This document shows positions 21,880 through 33,383 of a stretch of 64,000 bases of DNA, one piece after another. Source of the DNA: Sanderia malayensis (taxonomy: Eukaryota; Cnidaria; Scyphozoa; Semaeostomeae; Pelagiidae); contig RQOL01000374.1 of assembly GCA_013076295.1 (NCBI GenBank), forward strand, positions 5,818,743 to 5,882,742. Direction: 5' to 3'. The notes below the pieces were generated by a model. It saw only the letters and a program-made list of their open reading frames with translations, was not told where the DNA came from and searched no databases. The position numbers and the translations under genes are program-made. Numbering within the stretch: the first letter of the stretch is position 1; every line of letters begins with the position of its first letter.

Positions 21880-23560
21880 CGTTTGCAATACAAGAGATAA
21901 CATCAACTACAAACATTCAACGTTAACACTCTTCCCTTGGCCCAGCGGGGCCAATGCTATCTTGACCACATCTCTCATCTTCACATCTGTTTCATTGCTT
22001 CCAAATGCTCTGACTGACAAACTCTCTCTCCTCATGGGCCTTAATCCTAACCTATCAACAGCCTTGGCCCAATGATTTGTAGCTACCACTATGAAATAGC
22101 ACTCTCACACGACTTTCTCTTTTCCCATTCACACTGGCCAAAGCTGTTTGCAAGGCAACTCTTTCACCGGATCCTGTGTAACCCACCCATGCGTTAGCTG
22201 CAGGGTTGAGAGGAGTGTCCGACTCTTTTCCGCTAGCAGGCGCGCTTATTGGCTTAGGCTTAAGCTTAAAGCATATAGCTGCATGATGTTTTCCCCGGCA
22301 AGATTTACAAGATGTCTTTGTTTGGCATTGAAAGGACCGATGTCCAGAATTCAAATAATTAAAGCATCTAGCAAATTTTATTAGGATACTTTTTCTTACA
22401 GAAATGTCTTTCACCTTTTGGCAATCCTCTGGGGCATGATCTTCTTCCAGGCAAAACACACACTTCCTTTTGAAATTCTTCGTTGCCAGCAGCGCATTTG
22501 CTGTGCCTTCAAATCCTTGTTCTCGCTTAGGCCGTAACCATCCTCTCTCTTGCTGGTTTCTGGTTCCCTGCCTGTTCTTAAATGGCGAGGTATGACTTTC
22601 GTGAATTACCATTTCCCTTTCAAAAGCGGTCAGCATTTCCTTCATAATCCACTCCAAGTGATCAGAGCTACTTGATCTGATCATGTTGTATCGGACATTC
22701 TCTGAAATTTTATCCAAGATCGCAGGCACCACGATGCTAGAATACGATGTCTGATCAACCTCTTGCGCCTCTAGTCCGCGGAAATGAGTTTCGACTTTGT
22801 CGTCAAGCAGTCGCAGCTTCGTAACGTTTCTTTCACTGAACACTGGTTGAATATTTATCATTTGGTTGATGTTCTCACGTTGAATGATGCTGGTTTTGGC
22901 GTATCTCTTTTTCAAGAGAGTCACAGCTAATTCATAATTGGCTTCTGTGATGGGTATTCCTTTTATTACTCTTCTTGCTGGCTCCTCAAGAAGACTCTTT
23001 AGATATTCGAATTTATCTACGGATGCGAGCTGTTCATTCTCGTGAATAGCGCTAGCCTACCCGTCCCAGAATTCCTGCCACTCGTAGATCTTACCTTCAA
23101 ATTTCTTCAATTCGAGCTTCGGCAGATTTACTTTTATTTTTCTTTAATTCGGGGCTGATCTTGAAGAGATAGTAGATGCCAAACTCTTTTGGGAGCTGCT
23201 TCTACTTGGCTTTGACAAATGGAGAAGGTCCGATGACTTGAATCCTTCCGTCGACTGCAATTATTGCTTGTGTTATTCTCTCTCGATAATCGCTCGCGCC
23301 CTCAATTTCCTGGTCAAGGGCGTCGTTGTTCCTCCTCAGCCATCGAATCTAGAATTCCTCGATCGCAATTCTTTAAATCAATCTTCTTTTCACTCGATTG
23401 CATCTTGTACTGTTTCAATACTTTGGGATCAATCCCTTCTTCGTTATCCTCATTTCTGGCCAAGGCATCGTTGACCTTGTTGACTAATTTCGTAGCAACT
23501 GTTCTGTGTGAACGGCAAATTTTCTTTAATTTTTCCACTCCTTCCATTCTAAAGCAATTT
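21880..23560 (-). pseudogene. BEL/Pao gag and aspartic protease
   Basis: Gag starts at 23547 with a basic N-terminal segment (MEGVEKLKKICRSHRTVATK). The DUF1759-type middle is frameshifted between 23310 and 22925. The frame is then open from 22924: LLKKRYAKTSIIQRENINQM and YSSIVVPAILDKI, with a three-part Cys/His cluster (CVFCLEEDHAPEDC, CFNYLNSGHRSFQC, CKSCRGKHHAAIC). The protease signature at 22081-22104 reads RVLFHSGS, with His where the catalytic Asp is expected. A frameshift follows; RPMRRESLSVRAFGS (22040 down) is later protease sequence. Confidence 0.8.
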
Positions 23561-23597
23561 TTTCCACGGTTTAAGCTATCCGGCTCGGTGAACCATG

Positions 23598-23893
23598 TGT
23601 TGAAGAACCCTATCTTCAGTACTCGTTCTTTTAGCTCGACCGTAGAACACTCATGGAAGACACAATTTCATTTCTCCATTTTATTTCACACATATTTTGC
23701 TACAGAATTTCACATCAACTACTCTCTATCTTGCTACACAGAAATGTGTTTCTCATCACCAAGTGATGACAAGAATCGTATTATTTATTTAAATCACAAA
23801 AATACCAATAACAATTTAACATAATAAATCATGCCTCGAGATGACGTCATGCTTCGGCGTGCATGCGCGGGCGCACTAAGTGAACTTTGCACA
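23598..23893 (-). repeat. 5' LTR of the BEL-Gypsy unit
   Basis: It is 296 bp and paired with 12115-12409. Two bases inward, on the minus strand, the sequence reads TGGTTCACCGAGCCGG (about 23580-23595), a plausible primer-binding site because it begins TGG, complementary to a tRNA CCA end. I cannot name the tRNA. The BEL gag ORF starts about 50 bp further in. Confidence 0.85.
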
Positions 23894-23898
23894 ACCCT

Positions 23899-25702
23899 TA
23901 TCGTGGTCAAACGCTTTAGTTACTGGTATTGGTTGTGGGAGCAAATCGCAGAAACAATATCTGTAGCAGGGATTTCTTCAGCAGTAGTGGCGTGACTGGC
24001 ATCTCCCTAAGTTGACAGAGATTTGTGGAGTGGTTATCAAGCGTCAGAAGCATGCGCTCTTGGGCTGAAAGCTACTTCCTCTTCTTCAGCATCATCTGCA
24101 CTATACCAACAATCTCAGCAAGACTCAAGGGAATGGAACACAAAGAGGATATAGAGGCATGCATGTTGATAGTGACCAATTTTACAACATTTGTGGCATT
24201 TATAAGTTATAATATCTGTAATAATATGATGATAATAATAATAGTACAATATTCTTTTGAAGCTGAAAGCCTTTTTCAGTTCAATATTTTTAATTTCTTC
24301 TTATGGTGTATGGTCTTATTATAACATGGGTCTGGGAACTGAAGTCTGAAATCAGAGATCGGTTGATTTGCAGAGTAGAAGCAAAACTGCATGAAACTAG
24401 AGATATGCTTCAATAAAAACATTTGGACTGTAATTACCCCATTTAAACTTACGTGCCTTGCACTCTATTTCTGCATGTACCAACTACTTGGCCACAGTCT
24501 TGTAAACGTGGCTCCACGGCTTTGGTATTCATTTATAATGGAGCATTAGAATCAAAAACGTTTATCGTTGTTCCATCTACTTCTTGCCCGCAAAGAGAAG
24601 GTATGCAACTTTTGCAGGGTACCGATTGAGGAGCTACGAGATTACATTTGTTCTGTGTTTGCTGGATGCACTTTTGATTGTACCCACGATCCTTCAAAAC
24701 TTTGACAATATATTTGTTCCCTACAGGCCTTTTCATAAAAAGAAAAGCATGCTGGGGAAATGTACTTCAATTGTGTTAGAGCTTGGATGCCAGAGCTTTC
24801 CGACGATACAGGCCAAAATGTTAACTTCTGTCAAGGTAGCTCGGGCGCTATATTCTAAATAGTGGGAAGGCCGAAGCAGTTTGCAAAGGATGCGCACTGT
24901 TTCTGTTGGAAAGTGGATTTAAATGTAGTTAGAATAGCATACCTCATATCCATACTTAACTCTGTATGATTTTTCTTTCCATTAGGTTGTTCGAGTGGTA
25001 CGTTGTGACAATAAATTGACCTCTCTTGTCTCAGCTAGAAACTGAGACTTGTGTGCCTCGCGTCCTGAAAATAGAAACATATTTCTCCTTTTCCCAGCAT
25101 GTTTTTTGGGGTCGAAAGGCTTACTGAAACGTGATTAGAGACAACCAAAACGGTCGAGCGGCGCTTGCCAGCATCCTTTAACTTTTCATTTTTGTTGAGA
25201 GCATCAACAGTGTCTTCTATTTCATATGATGGTTCAACTTTTTCAAGTTTTCTGTGATCTAAGGACTTTCCACCAAGGGCACTATAAGAATGACGGCTTT
25301 TGTGTAGATAAATCATTATGATGCGAAGCCGTCTTTACTATCAAATTTTTGTCTAGGGTACTTGTCCTAGGCATAAGCCGTAAAAAACAGTGGACAAAAA
25401 TTGCGAAAGAAATCAAGAGAACTTGGCCATATAATAGCGAAAAGTCTGAGGAGCAATTGAGAGTGATGAAAATGGTTACGAGGAATTGCTAAAAAGGGAA
25501 AACTTTCAAGAAGCTTTCATAGGTAAGTATTTTTATGAACTTATTTTTTAATCAGTATAGCCTAGTTCTTACGTAAAAAAGTTAAAAACTAGTCTTTTAA
25601 TATCGTTTCATGACAAATAAATCATACTTTTGGATATGAATCGATTTAAGGCACTCAAAGATTTCTCATTTCTCCCTTACCATGAAGGGATACGATTAGT
25701 CA
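23899..25702. other. Spacer with no supported gene
   Basis: Several ORFs of 60-100 codons occur but none has a recognised domain. The minus-strand stretch 24533-24736 is cysteine-rich (six Cys in about 60 residues) and might be an exon of a secreted protein, but no splice partners were found. A short segment at 25379-25500 (KKQWTKIAKEIKRTWPYNSE) followed by a GTAAGT at 25522 resembles a SANT/MADF-like exon. Both are suggestive only. Confidence 0.35.
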
Positions 25703-25982
25703 CGAGTTGAGAGTTGCGAGTTGTCAGTTGCAAGTTGTTTATGTCTGACAACAAGTTTCCATATATTGTACATAGTTAAAGACATATAAAATTAAAGATA
25801 TTAAAGAAATTCATAATTAAAGATACTCTCTTTCAAGCCCCCGAAGTTTAAATAGCTCAACCCTTGCTACTTGAATTTCCTTTTCATGTAATTAGATATA
25901 AGGGCTATATTTTGAACTGAAAATCATACAAATCTATGCCAAAATACCAACTCGCAACTGACAACTCGCAACTCGCAGAAGA
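25700..25982. mobile_element. MITE with GTTGCGAGTTGTCAGTTG ends
   Basis: The left end reads GAGAGTTGCGAGTTGTCAGT and the right end is its near-perfect inverse (ACTGACAACTCGCAACTCGC), so a roughly 280-bp unit has inverted ends of about 27 bp. The ends are themselves built of repeated AGTTGC units. No coding content is present. The target duplication is not clear. Confidence 0.6.
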
Positions 25983-26299
25983 TATTCTCTCTACCATGAA
26001 AGACGGAAACAGTAAGCCTCATTATTACAAATTTTGATAAAATTGTGTATTATTTTTGATGCAAGAACTCCAACTTACATTAAACTACATCTCTTCAAAA
26101 ACTCTGTTTTATCTCTTTTCTAGCCAGTAAGAAAACAACTGTGTGAGACATCATGTAATTTGGTAGATAATACCTATTTAGTCAGTGAATCGCCATGGAA
26201 TCTCAAATCAAATCAAAATGTCAAAATGTCAAGTAAATGTCAAATCAAAAAAAAAAAAAAAACTGTCAAATCCATCTTTGCATTTTAATTGACTCTGAG

Positions 26300-26342
26300 G
26301 ATGGTCGTTTGTTTGTACGACCGAATATATAGTCGTTTGTAG
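26300..26342 (+). repeat. Hairpin-bearing repeat tail
   Basis: GAGGATGGTCGTTTGTTTGT is followed by ACGACCGAATATATAGTCGT, forming a GGTCGT/ACGACC stem. A poly-A run lies just upstream at 26250-26264. This looks like the structured end of a short dispersed repeat, but the full unit was not defined. The flanking 26000-26500 and 26500-27130 hold no gene I can support. Confidence 0.3.
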
Positions 26343-27135
26343 GAAAAATTAACGTTTTCCTAACCTGAAGCTTCTGGTGATACTATTCATTGTTAAATTG
26401 TTTGCCCGAATCGATATTTTTAACACTAAAATAATATAAACACTATGTAAAAATTCGTTGCATTAGCACTTTAAGTAAATGAATAAGTATTTATATTAAT
26501 CACAACATCAGCGTGGAAAACAGAATATATGATTCTTTAGAATCTAAGCAAGCAACTGACATTCATCGAGATATTTTTGCTTGTGATAATTTTTTCAATG
26601 TGCCCAAGTATTCTTTCAATCGAAGTAAATTTCATGCAGCCATATTCGTTTCCTTCAGCTCGGGGAATTTCAGTAAAAATCGGTGGTATACGCCTGTACA
26701 ATGGGCATGGAATATACACACATCACATGTCATTGCCAAGAAATTAAGTTGCTTTTTTGGTCAGGTTGCAGTGCCTATTTTAGTGTTGTTTTGCCCTTTC
26801 ACTTGAGCTGCTTAGAATGGTTTTGTGGAAATTTGAAAGTGTGGGCCGCTTTTGTTTTTGAGATTTGTTGCTTTGACTCAATGCTTTTGATTCAAATGAT
26901 AATTTCATAAAGATTCCCTGCAGGTTCAATTAAATTTATTGCGCAAAATTGACCACCTCTTCGCGGGATCGAATAATGTCTTGTCAACTCCTGTATGAAA
27001 GTCGATGTCATCGACGGCTCCGATACTTTTTCAACTTGATCAGATCCCCTCATTACTTGTTTGCTAATATTCCCAAATTCACTTGAATGTGGCTGGGTTG
27101 TTATGCAGCTTTTCATTGTTTGCTCACGGGAAATA

Positions 27136-27282
27136 CAGTATTAACCCGCCACTGAGAAACTGACTTATAAGAAACTAGAGCCTAAAATTGTTCTAAAAAC
27201 AATAGATATAAACAATAGGCTATTGTTTTTAAACAATACCCTGGCTCCAAATAACCAATTTCTAACTGGCGGGTTAATACTG
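27136..27282. mobile_element. Tc1/mariner-type MITE with TA duplication
   Basis: The 147-bp unit begins CAGTATTAACCCGCCA and ends in the inverse, and nearly the whole element folds as a hairpin (arms about 65-70 bp). TA flanks both sides (27134-27135 and 27283-27284). CAGT ends plus TA duplication are usual for Tc1/mariner-derived MITEs. Confidence 0.75.
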
Positions 27283-27613
27283 TACTCAATTACGTTTTCC
27301 TGATTAACCTGAAACTTCTTATTTCGTCTGTTCTTTTTTCAAAGCCGGGTAGTTTAGATATCATTTGTCTCATTGTTTTTCATTTAGCACTGGGTGACCT
27401 GCTGGAACTGAAAAAATTGAACTCCCGATGAATTTTTTCTTGAAATTGGGCTAGGAATCTTTTCAGACTTTTATAAACATGTGAGCACATTTTCATTTCA
27501 GGTGGTAAAGTTATTAGTCATATCATTGACCAATGCTGGTGACCATAAGATAGAAAATATCGTTCACTGTTGTTAGTCATCTTATTGTATTCATCATTTT
27601 CCATTATTTTCAT

Positions 27614-27713
27614 NNNNNNNNNNNNNNNNNNNNNNNNNNNNNNNNNNNNNNNNNNNNNNNNNNNNNNNNNNNNNNNNNNNNNNNNNNNNNNNNNNNNNNN
27701 NNNNNNNNNNNNN
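27614..27713. other. Assembly gap of 100 N
   Basis: Exactly 100 ambiguous bases. The round length suggests a gap of unknown size. The sequence directly to its right is one arm of a long inverted repeat, which may be why assembly failed here. Confidence 0.99.
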
Positions 27714-28975
27714 TTTGTTGTGCATGACTTTATACAGGGTGGGCCAAAAAAATCACCCAAAATCACAATGATCAAGTTTGTTGGTCCTTGGTGCAGATCG
27801 CTTTGGGTAATTTGGCTTTCTGTCAAGTCTGAGGGTCTTAGGACGATGAAAGTGTACTGAAGTTCTGATCTTCTTCTTTGTCTTAGAGTGAAAATCACCC
27901 GAAACAAACTATTTTTAGGAAAAGCATCTGATGAGCAATTTTTTGCAAATTTCTACCATTAACATTCAACTCAAAAGACATCTTGTGTAAAAATATTCTG
28001 TAATTATATTAAGTCATTTTTGAGCAGTTGTAATTTTAAAACTTCTAGTCGTAAAACCTACTGTTGTGAAATTTTGCTGAAAATTGACAACGTTGAAAAA
28101 CAAAACAAAAAAACTTAGAAATAAAAAGAACAAAAAAATAATTAAACAAGGTGTTCAAAGTTTCCTCTATTTCCTATAAATTTCTGAAGTCTTTCTGGGG
28201 CCAAGTACTATTTTTATAACTTTTCGTTGACGACAAACCCCGTATCCGTTCAATAGCCTAACCCAATGGCGCAGTATTGTGTATGTTATTCTCAAGCCAA
28301 TGGAAAAGTTTTTGTTAGGAAATTCAGAAATGATTTTCTTTCTTTTCCAACCTTTCGCAATTTGCAATTTGGATGAAATATTTATTTTTATGTGATATTT
28401 TGGCATATTGCTTTCCTCTGAACAATTTGAAAAAGACGTATGTATTGCTCTTCCAACGTAGTCAGTTCTCATACATTACCGTAAATCCTCGAATAAACCC
28501 CCACCTTCGAATAAGACCCCCCTTGAATAAGCCCACATCCTGATAATCATTTGCAAGGAAATTGAGCCCAAGTATCGAGATATTGAAGTTGTTTAGTGAA
28601 TGTATTGCAAATAGCAGCAAGTTTAAACCAATAATTTCATTGATTGGCTGCATAGTATAGCATTCATTTTGCTTAATATTGGACAATAATCTGGCTGAAA
28701 TTTAGTTTTTGCAAATAAGCCCCCGGGGGCGAGGATTTACGGTAAATGTCATAACAGCAGATTTCACGATTAGAAATTTTGAAATTGTAATTGCTCCAAA
28801 ATGAGGAAAAATCAATACCAAATATTTTTACACAAGATGTCTTTTAAGTTGAATATTTATGGTAGAAATTTGCAACAAATTGCTCATAATATTACTTTCC
28901 TAAAAAATAGTTTGTTTCGGGTGTTATTTTTTTGGTCCTCCCTGTATAAAATCATGCACAACAACTGGGACATTT
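27714..28975. mobile_element. Mariner-like element with long inverted arms
   Basis: Left TTTGTTGTGCATGACTTTAT followed by ACAGGGTGGGCC pairs with the inverse at 28930-28975. A second paired block lies at 27895-28010 and 28800-28920, so each arm is roughly 150-200 bp, interrupted on the left by about 125 bp. TATACAGGGTG-type ends are typical of mariner elements. The pairing continues outward up to the gap, so the true left end may be lost. No transposase frame is readable. A smaller MITE (28479-28742) is nested inside. Confidence 0.6.
28479..28742. mobile_element. Nested MITE with CCGTAAATCCTCGAATAA ends
   Basis: This 264-bp unit starts CCGTAAATCCTCGAATAA and ends GCGAGGATTTACGG. TA flanks both sides (28477-28478 and 28743-28744). 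The subterminal parts contain C-rich runs (CCCCCACC, CCCCCCTTG) and GGGGGC near the right end. It lies inside the mariner-like element and is therefore younger than it. Confidence 0.75.
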
Positions 28976-29175
28976 AGGATAACTAGGACAGCTAGGACAA
29001 CTAGGACAACTAGGACAGCTAGGATAACTAGGACAACTAGGACAGCTAGGATAACTAGGACGATTAGGACAGCTAGGACAGTTAGGACAACTAGGACAGC
29101 TAGGAAACTAGGACAACTAGGATCGCTAGGACAGTTAGGATAACTAGGACAGGTAGGGTAACTAGGACGTATCGG
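28976..29175. repeat. Decamer tandem repeat, consensus AACTAGGACA
   Basis: About 20 head-to-tail copies of a 10-base unit with variants AACTAGGACA, GCTAGGACA and GATAACTAGG. Not a CRISPR array: there are no unique spacers. It starts at the right end of the mariner-like element. A TATAC-rich stretch follows to 29235. Confidence 0.9.
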
Positions 29176-29348
29176 TATACTATAGTAATATACAGGTACT
29201 ATACTACTATACTATACTATACCATACATATACATGGATACATGTTAGTACCCTATATGGTTCGTCCGATAATATATTTCAGGGCCTTAGGATATTCTTA
29301 CATGAAGTCCTTGCCAGAACTGGATGGGAACAGAGGCAGGCAGACATC

Positions 29349-30947
29349 ATGGAAAATATGGCGGAAGATAAGTTTAATAATGACGAAGGAGATGATGTTG
29401 ACCCTTGGCACGAAAAGGATTAAACCGCTCTGGTTGTTCGAAGTTCCATTACGCTCTGCAGGTTGATTTATTGTACATTTGAGCAGCACGTTATTTTAAC
29501 TAATCCATATCCATGCTTTTAGGCCCAAACAAACAAGAGAAGCTTGGGATATTGCTCCTTTTACAAGTGTTTCGATTCGTCTATTGGTTTTATACGCACG
29601 GACACTTTATCGTTTAAATTCCGATATTTAGTAAACAATATGAAAACCTTTAAGAAAAATTTTCGGAGTTTCTGCCATACTGTACTCGCTCCAAAAGACC
29701 GAACGTGTTGTACTGGTCCACATCTCCATGGCCAAGGCTTGTTGCCCCAACCCTGAAAATCCAAAGAAACTGGCCACATTTTAATTTAAAAAAAATCATA
29801 TTATCATAGTAATTGTAAGGCCCCTGACAAGTAATTCCAATAAATGAGAATTTCTCAGTGTAGTAGAATCAGTTGTCTGATGATCGCATGAATGCGTGAA
29901 ACTCTGAGTAACAACAAAGATATGTTTTTTTCTTCCTGAATCTATCTCTGTGCATATTGTAATTTACTAATTTTTTCATAGCAAATCAACATACTTAAGT
30001 TATCGGGAGAAAATTAGGATTCACATAAGAACTTTATAATAAAAAAGATGGAGTTGGAAGAAAATGTTCAATTTTTACACTCCTCTGTGTAACTTGGGAC
30101 ATATTTATTTAACAATAACATTGTATCTGATGCCAAACTGCATGTTCTATACGTTATTTTTGTACCAAAGTTTCTCCCGATTTTGTTAATTTGACAAGTG
30201 GCCTACAGATACCTTAAGATTATTTGATTTCAAGTACATTAAACTAACTTGCTTCTTTGCTTGTCAATGTAAATTTTTTTGGCTTTGTGTCAACCTATTC
30301 AGCAAGTTATGGGGCATGCTATTAGAAGTTGATATTGTCAGTATAATGGATACTTAGCCAGTGTTGCTACAAAAATGCATACACAAGGACCCTCTGAGGA
30401 GCTTTGTTATTGTTATTCCTAACTTTTCCTTTTTTCTAGCATTCTCAATTTCTTAAGATCAGACATTGAGGCAGCAATTTTTGTAGTTGTAATTTTTTAA
30501 ATCATAATTGTGAAAAGATGAAAAAGTAGTTATATTAGGACTTCCAATCCATATACTAGCATATGGGGGTACCAGCATTTATCATATGTGCCATTGTCAT
30601 ATATCAGATGCTGTATGAGTAAATGTGAAAATACTCTGTCCCATATTTAAGTATTCCGGAATATTCAAGCTCTTCATATGATTTTATCTTTTGTGCTTTT
30701 ATGTCGTTTTGTCTACTTGTGCTTATCTATCAAATTGTGTTCAACCTTGAAAGCTTTAACATAAAGTAAATCCTTCAATTTTGATCATTTTTGTTTCTTT
30801 CTCTGATTGGGATTTTCATTTTATATTAAGTATTTGTGTTTTCATCATTTGCAGGATTGCTTTGTCGAAAAACAGGACTGGAGACTTTGCCAGAGAGAAA
30901 TTAAAGATTTCAGAAACTGCATGAAGAAACAAGAACAGTGTAATTGA
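29349..30947 (+). CDS. COA4: Cytochrome c oxidase assembly factor 4 (twin CX9C protein), two exons
   Basis: COA4/CHCHD8 is a small intermembrane-space protein that helps assemble mitochondrial complex IV. Exon 1 (29349-29461) starts MENMAEDKFNNDEGDDVDPW and ends with NRSGCSKFHYALQ. The intron 29462-30854 has GT and AG ends and is in phase 0. Exon 2 (30855-30947) reads DCFVEKQDWRLCQREIKDFR, then NCMKKQEQCN and a TGA stop. Four cysteines spaced C-x9-C-x9-C-x9-C span the splice site, as in the CHCH fold of this family. QDWR between the cysteines is a family hallmark. Exon 1 contains a frameshift at about 29417-29420 (near the AAAAGGATTAAA run), so the acidic start and the first Cys lie in different frames; this may be a sequence error or a disabling indel. 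The intron and next few hundred bases hold no other gene. Confidence 0.8.
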
Positions 30948-31619
30948 ATTCTATCGGAGAATGATTTTGGGGACAAATTTTCTAATCTTTCTGGATATTT
31001 TGTGTATCCATTTTAGAAGTACCAAGACATTTTCACTTTTTTGTTGTATATATTTAGGCATGAGATAAGTGTAAGCTTGCGGTGCAAGGCTCCCAGAAAG
31101 TAGTTGCTCTTCTAATCGCTGGACTCAGGACCACATGACTTTCATTCAGATCCCTGACCCATCATACGATCCCTAATACAAAAACTGCCTAAATTTCATT
31201 ATTTTTCGCTGAAACTATTGTATCGAAGTCAAAGGCACTTTTGTGAACTATGAAATGAAGTTTCGCGAGCATATGAACACAAACACAAACATATGCCTTT
31301 TGATTAACCAATTTTTCCAAAAGACACGCATTGTCGCTACAAATCGCAGAATTTTGCTGTTACTAAAATGCTGAACGAGGAGAAGTGAACAAGAATAAAC
31401 ATTAATATGCCCAGTTTTTAGTCTACGAGAAAAGCAATAAGTAAACAGGCGGATTTACACAACTGTATCGTCTCAGAGCGCCCGAATATGGGCGAGTTCT
31501 TCTTTTCTCGCTTGTATATTTGGTATTGAATTTTTCTAAAGACACTTTTGGATCGTCCGGGAGATTGTTTTTAAGGTTCCTGCTAATTTTTAACTAAATA
31601 TATTCATTGCAAGTAAGTT

Positions 31620-31740
31620 TGTAGATGTTGGTGAGTGCGGAAAATGTTGTGTTCTGTATCAGTGTCAGTGTTCTGTGTTCTGTGCTTCTGTTTACTTGCC
31701 CATATAAGGTATGCGCCTCAGATGCACACGTTCAATTTTG
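31620..31740 (+). repeat. Dispersed repeat, member 1 (inverted relative at 53925-54010)
   Basis: GTAGATGTTGGTGAGTGCGG and AAAATGTTGTGTTCTG here match the inverse at 53968-54003, and CTTCTGTTTACTTGCCCATA matches 53948-53966. The stretch 30948-31600 before it has no supported gene. Confidence 0.6.
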
Positions 31741-31817
31741 ATTGGGAATGAGGCTACCAGGTATGATATCACTCTACAAACTTCTCATTGGATAAAATGT
31801 AAACTTGTTGAAGGCTA

Positions 31818-31945
31818 TTTCTAAAATGCTGAATTGAACAGGAATGAATAGGAACGAACGGGAACGAAGGAGGAACGAACAGGAAAAAACAGCAACGAAC
31901 GAGGAATGAGCAGGAAAGAAGCAGGAGTGAGCAGGAATAAGGCCA
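31818..31945 (+). repeat. Purine-rich GGAACGAAC-type short repeats
   Basis: AGGAATGAATAGGAACGAAC and similar units repeat imperfectly for about 120 bases; a related short patch is at 33280-33320 (AACAGGAACGAGCAGGAATA). ORFs across it are low-complexity by-products. From 31946 to 33380 I see no gene. Confidence 0.6.
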
Positions 31946-33383
31946 TTTTTGCTCACGGCAGTGAGAGTATAACATCACTGGGGAAAATTCGTGTGAACTT
32001 TTTTCGGCTTTTATATTACCTACCACAATACATTGCGGGGAGGCACCTATTTTCATTGGGCAATTTATAATTTCCTTGTCAATCAAAGGACACATTAACA
32101 AAGGACGCGATTGGATTAGTGCAAAACGCAACAGGGATTCGTTGTTTCGAAAATGCGCAACAACGCACGATCAATCCAGAAGCATTGCATCATCCAGTCG
32201 CAATAATTGTCAGGGAGTCGCATAGCTCAACAGGCTTTGTTCGAATCGAAGAATTCAGTACGCAAGGAAGCTCGGGACATCTCCCCCTCGCACGCAAAGC
32301 AAAAGCCTAGGCACTGCAGCATCTGCTGACAGAGCACACAAAGCACTAGCAGAGATTAGACGAAAACAAAGGGCGGAAGAATTTTCGAAGGAGAAAAGTG
32401 TAAAAATTTCGAAAAATACAGGGAGTTTTTAGCTGAAAAAGAGCCACTACATCAAAGGAGGCGAAGGGGAATAAATTGAAGTGTTTTCGGAAAAGAACAG
32501 GCAAGGAACGAAAGGGCCAGGCGTGGGAAATCGATCTCATCTCACGAACAATAAAATTGAATGAAGGAAGGGTTCAAAATAACCTTGTTTAAATAAAAAC
32601 CTTTTCACATTTTCCTGTCAACATGAAAAAAAGCTTCCAACAGTCGTGGAACACTTGCGGAACACTGTCAGAGATCATCTGTAATTTCACCAAAAATTCA
32701 AATTCCTGAAAACTTATTCCAGCGAAAGTTTTAACTCATTCGCGAAAGTAAATTCCAAGAACTGCGCTTTTTTCTTTTTTTACAGTCAGGAACGTTTCTC
32801 CCCGCTAGAGTTTCTTCCCTTAATTAAATATTATCAGTAACAACTACCATCCATCATATTCAATAACCAAAGTGCCGTGAGCACCGAAAGGATTCCCTTT
32901 GATTTACTCTACGAGAAAAACAGAAGTTAAACACAATTGAGACATGACGTCATCATTCAAAAATGACCAGTTAGTCATAAAAATCGCTTGTTAAGGTAAG
33001 GTTCACATAGATTTATTTATGTTAAATTACAACGCACTAAAGAATTCTTGTAACATGTATTGTATAATCAACAAATGATGCATTTATGCGTTTGTGCAAA
33101 AACCGACAGGAATTGACCCCTCTGAACCCTATCGTTTTTCAGTGACAAAAAACTTGTTGTTGCAAATTTTTGGGTGCTAAAACAAGCAGGAATTTATATG
33201 GTCTGTCTCATTTTGTCTTTTACTTATCAATATTTAAGAAATGTGAGCAAAACTACAATACATTAAGGTAACTGGAAAAGCAAAAATGCTGAATGAACAG
33301 GAACGAGCAGGAATAAACAGTATGTGAGCAAATAACAATAAACATTGGAGAAGAGTAAAAAAACTATAATATATAAAGACGCG

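Larger units (their letters stand above)
12115..23893 (-). mobile_element. LTR retroelement unit with BEL/Pao 5' part joined to Gypsy 3' part
   Basis: Two direct LTRs (12115-12409 and 23598-23893) start TGTTGAAG and end TTTGCACA. They are flanked by ACCCT on both outer sides (12110-12114 and 23894-23898), and about 8 percent of positions differ between them. Transcription direction is minus: a purine tract (reverse strand AAGGAGGGGGGAG) abuts the left, 3' LTR. The interior reads BEL gag, protease, RT, RNase H and partial integrase (23547 to about 16310), then directly partial Gypsy gag, protease, RT, RNase H and integrase (about 16310 to 12619). An ISL2EU element is inserted at 17952-20431. 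All ORFs are broken. Either this inserted as a recombinant, or a Gypsy sequence replaced the BEL 3' end later. Confidence 0.8.

Noticed and set aside
24533..24736. Cysteine-rich exon of a secreted or toxin-like protein
   Set aside because: No signal peptide, no splice partners and no recognisable cysteine framework; too little to annotate as a gene.
27518..27907. ORFs reading through the N run on both strands
   Set aside because: Their length comes from undefined codons across the gap.
28976..29175. Decamer array as a CRISPR-like locus
   Set aside because: The units are contiguous 10-mers with no unique spacers, and the genome is eukaryotic.
31769..32131. 120-codon minus-strand ORF rich in Ser, Phe and Cys
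   Set aside because: It is produced by the purine-rich GGAACGAAC repeat on the other strand and shows no domain.
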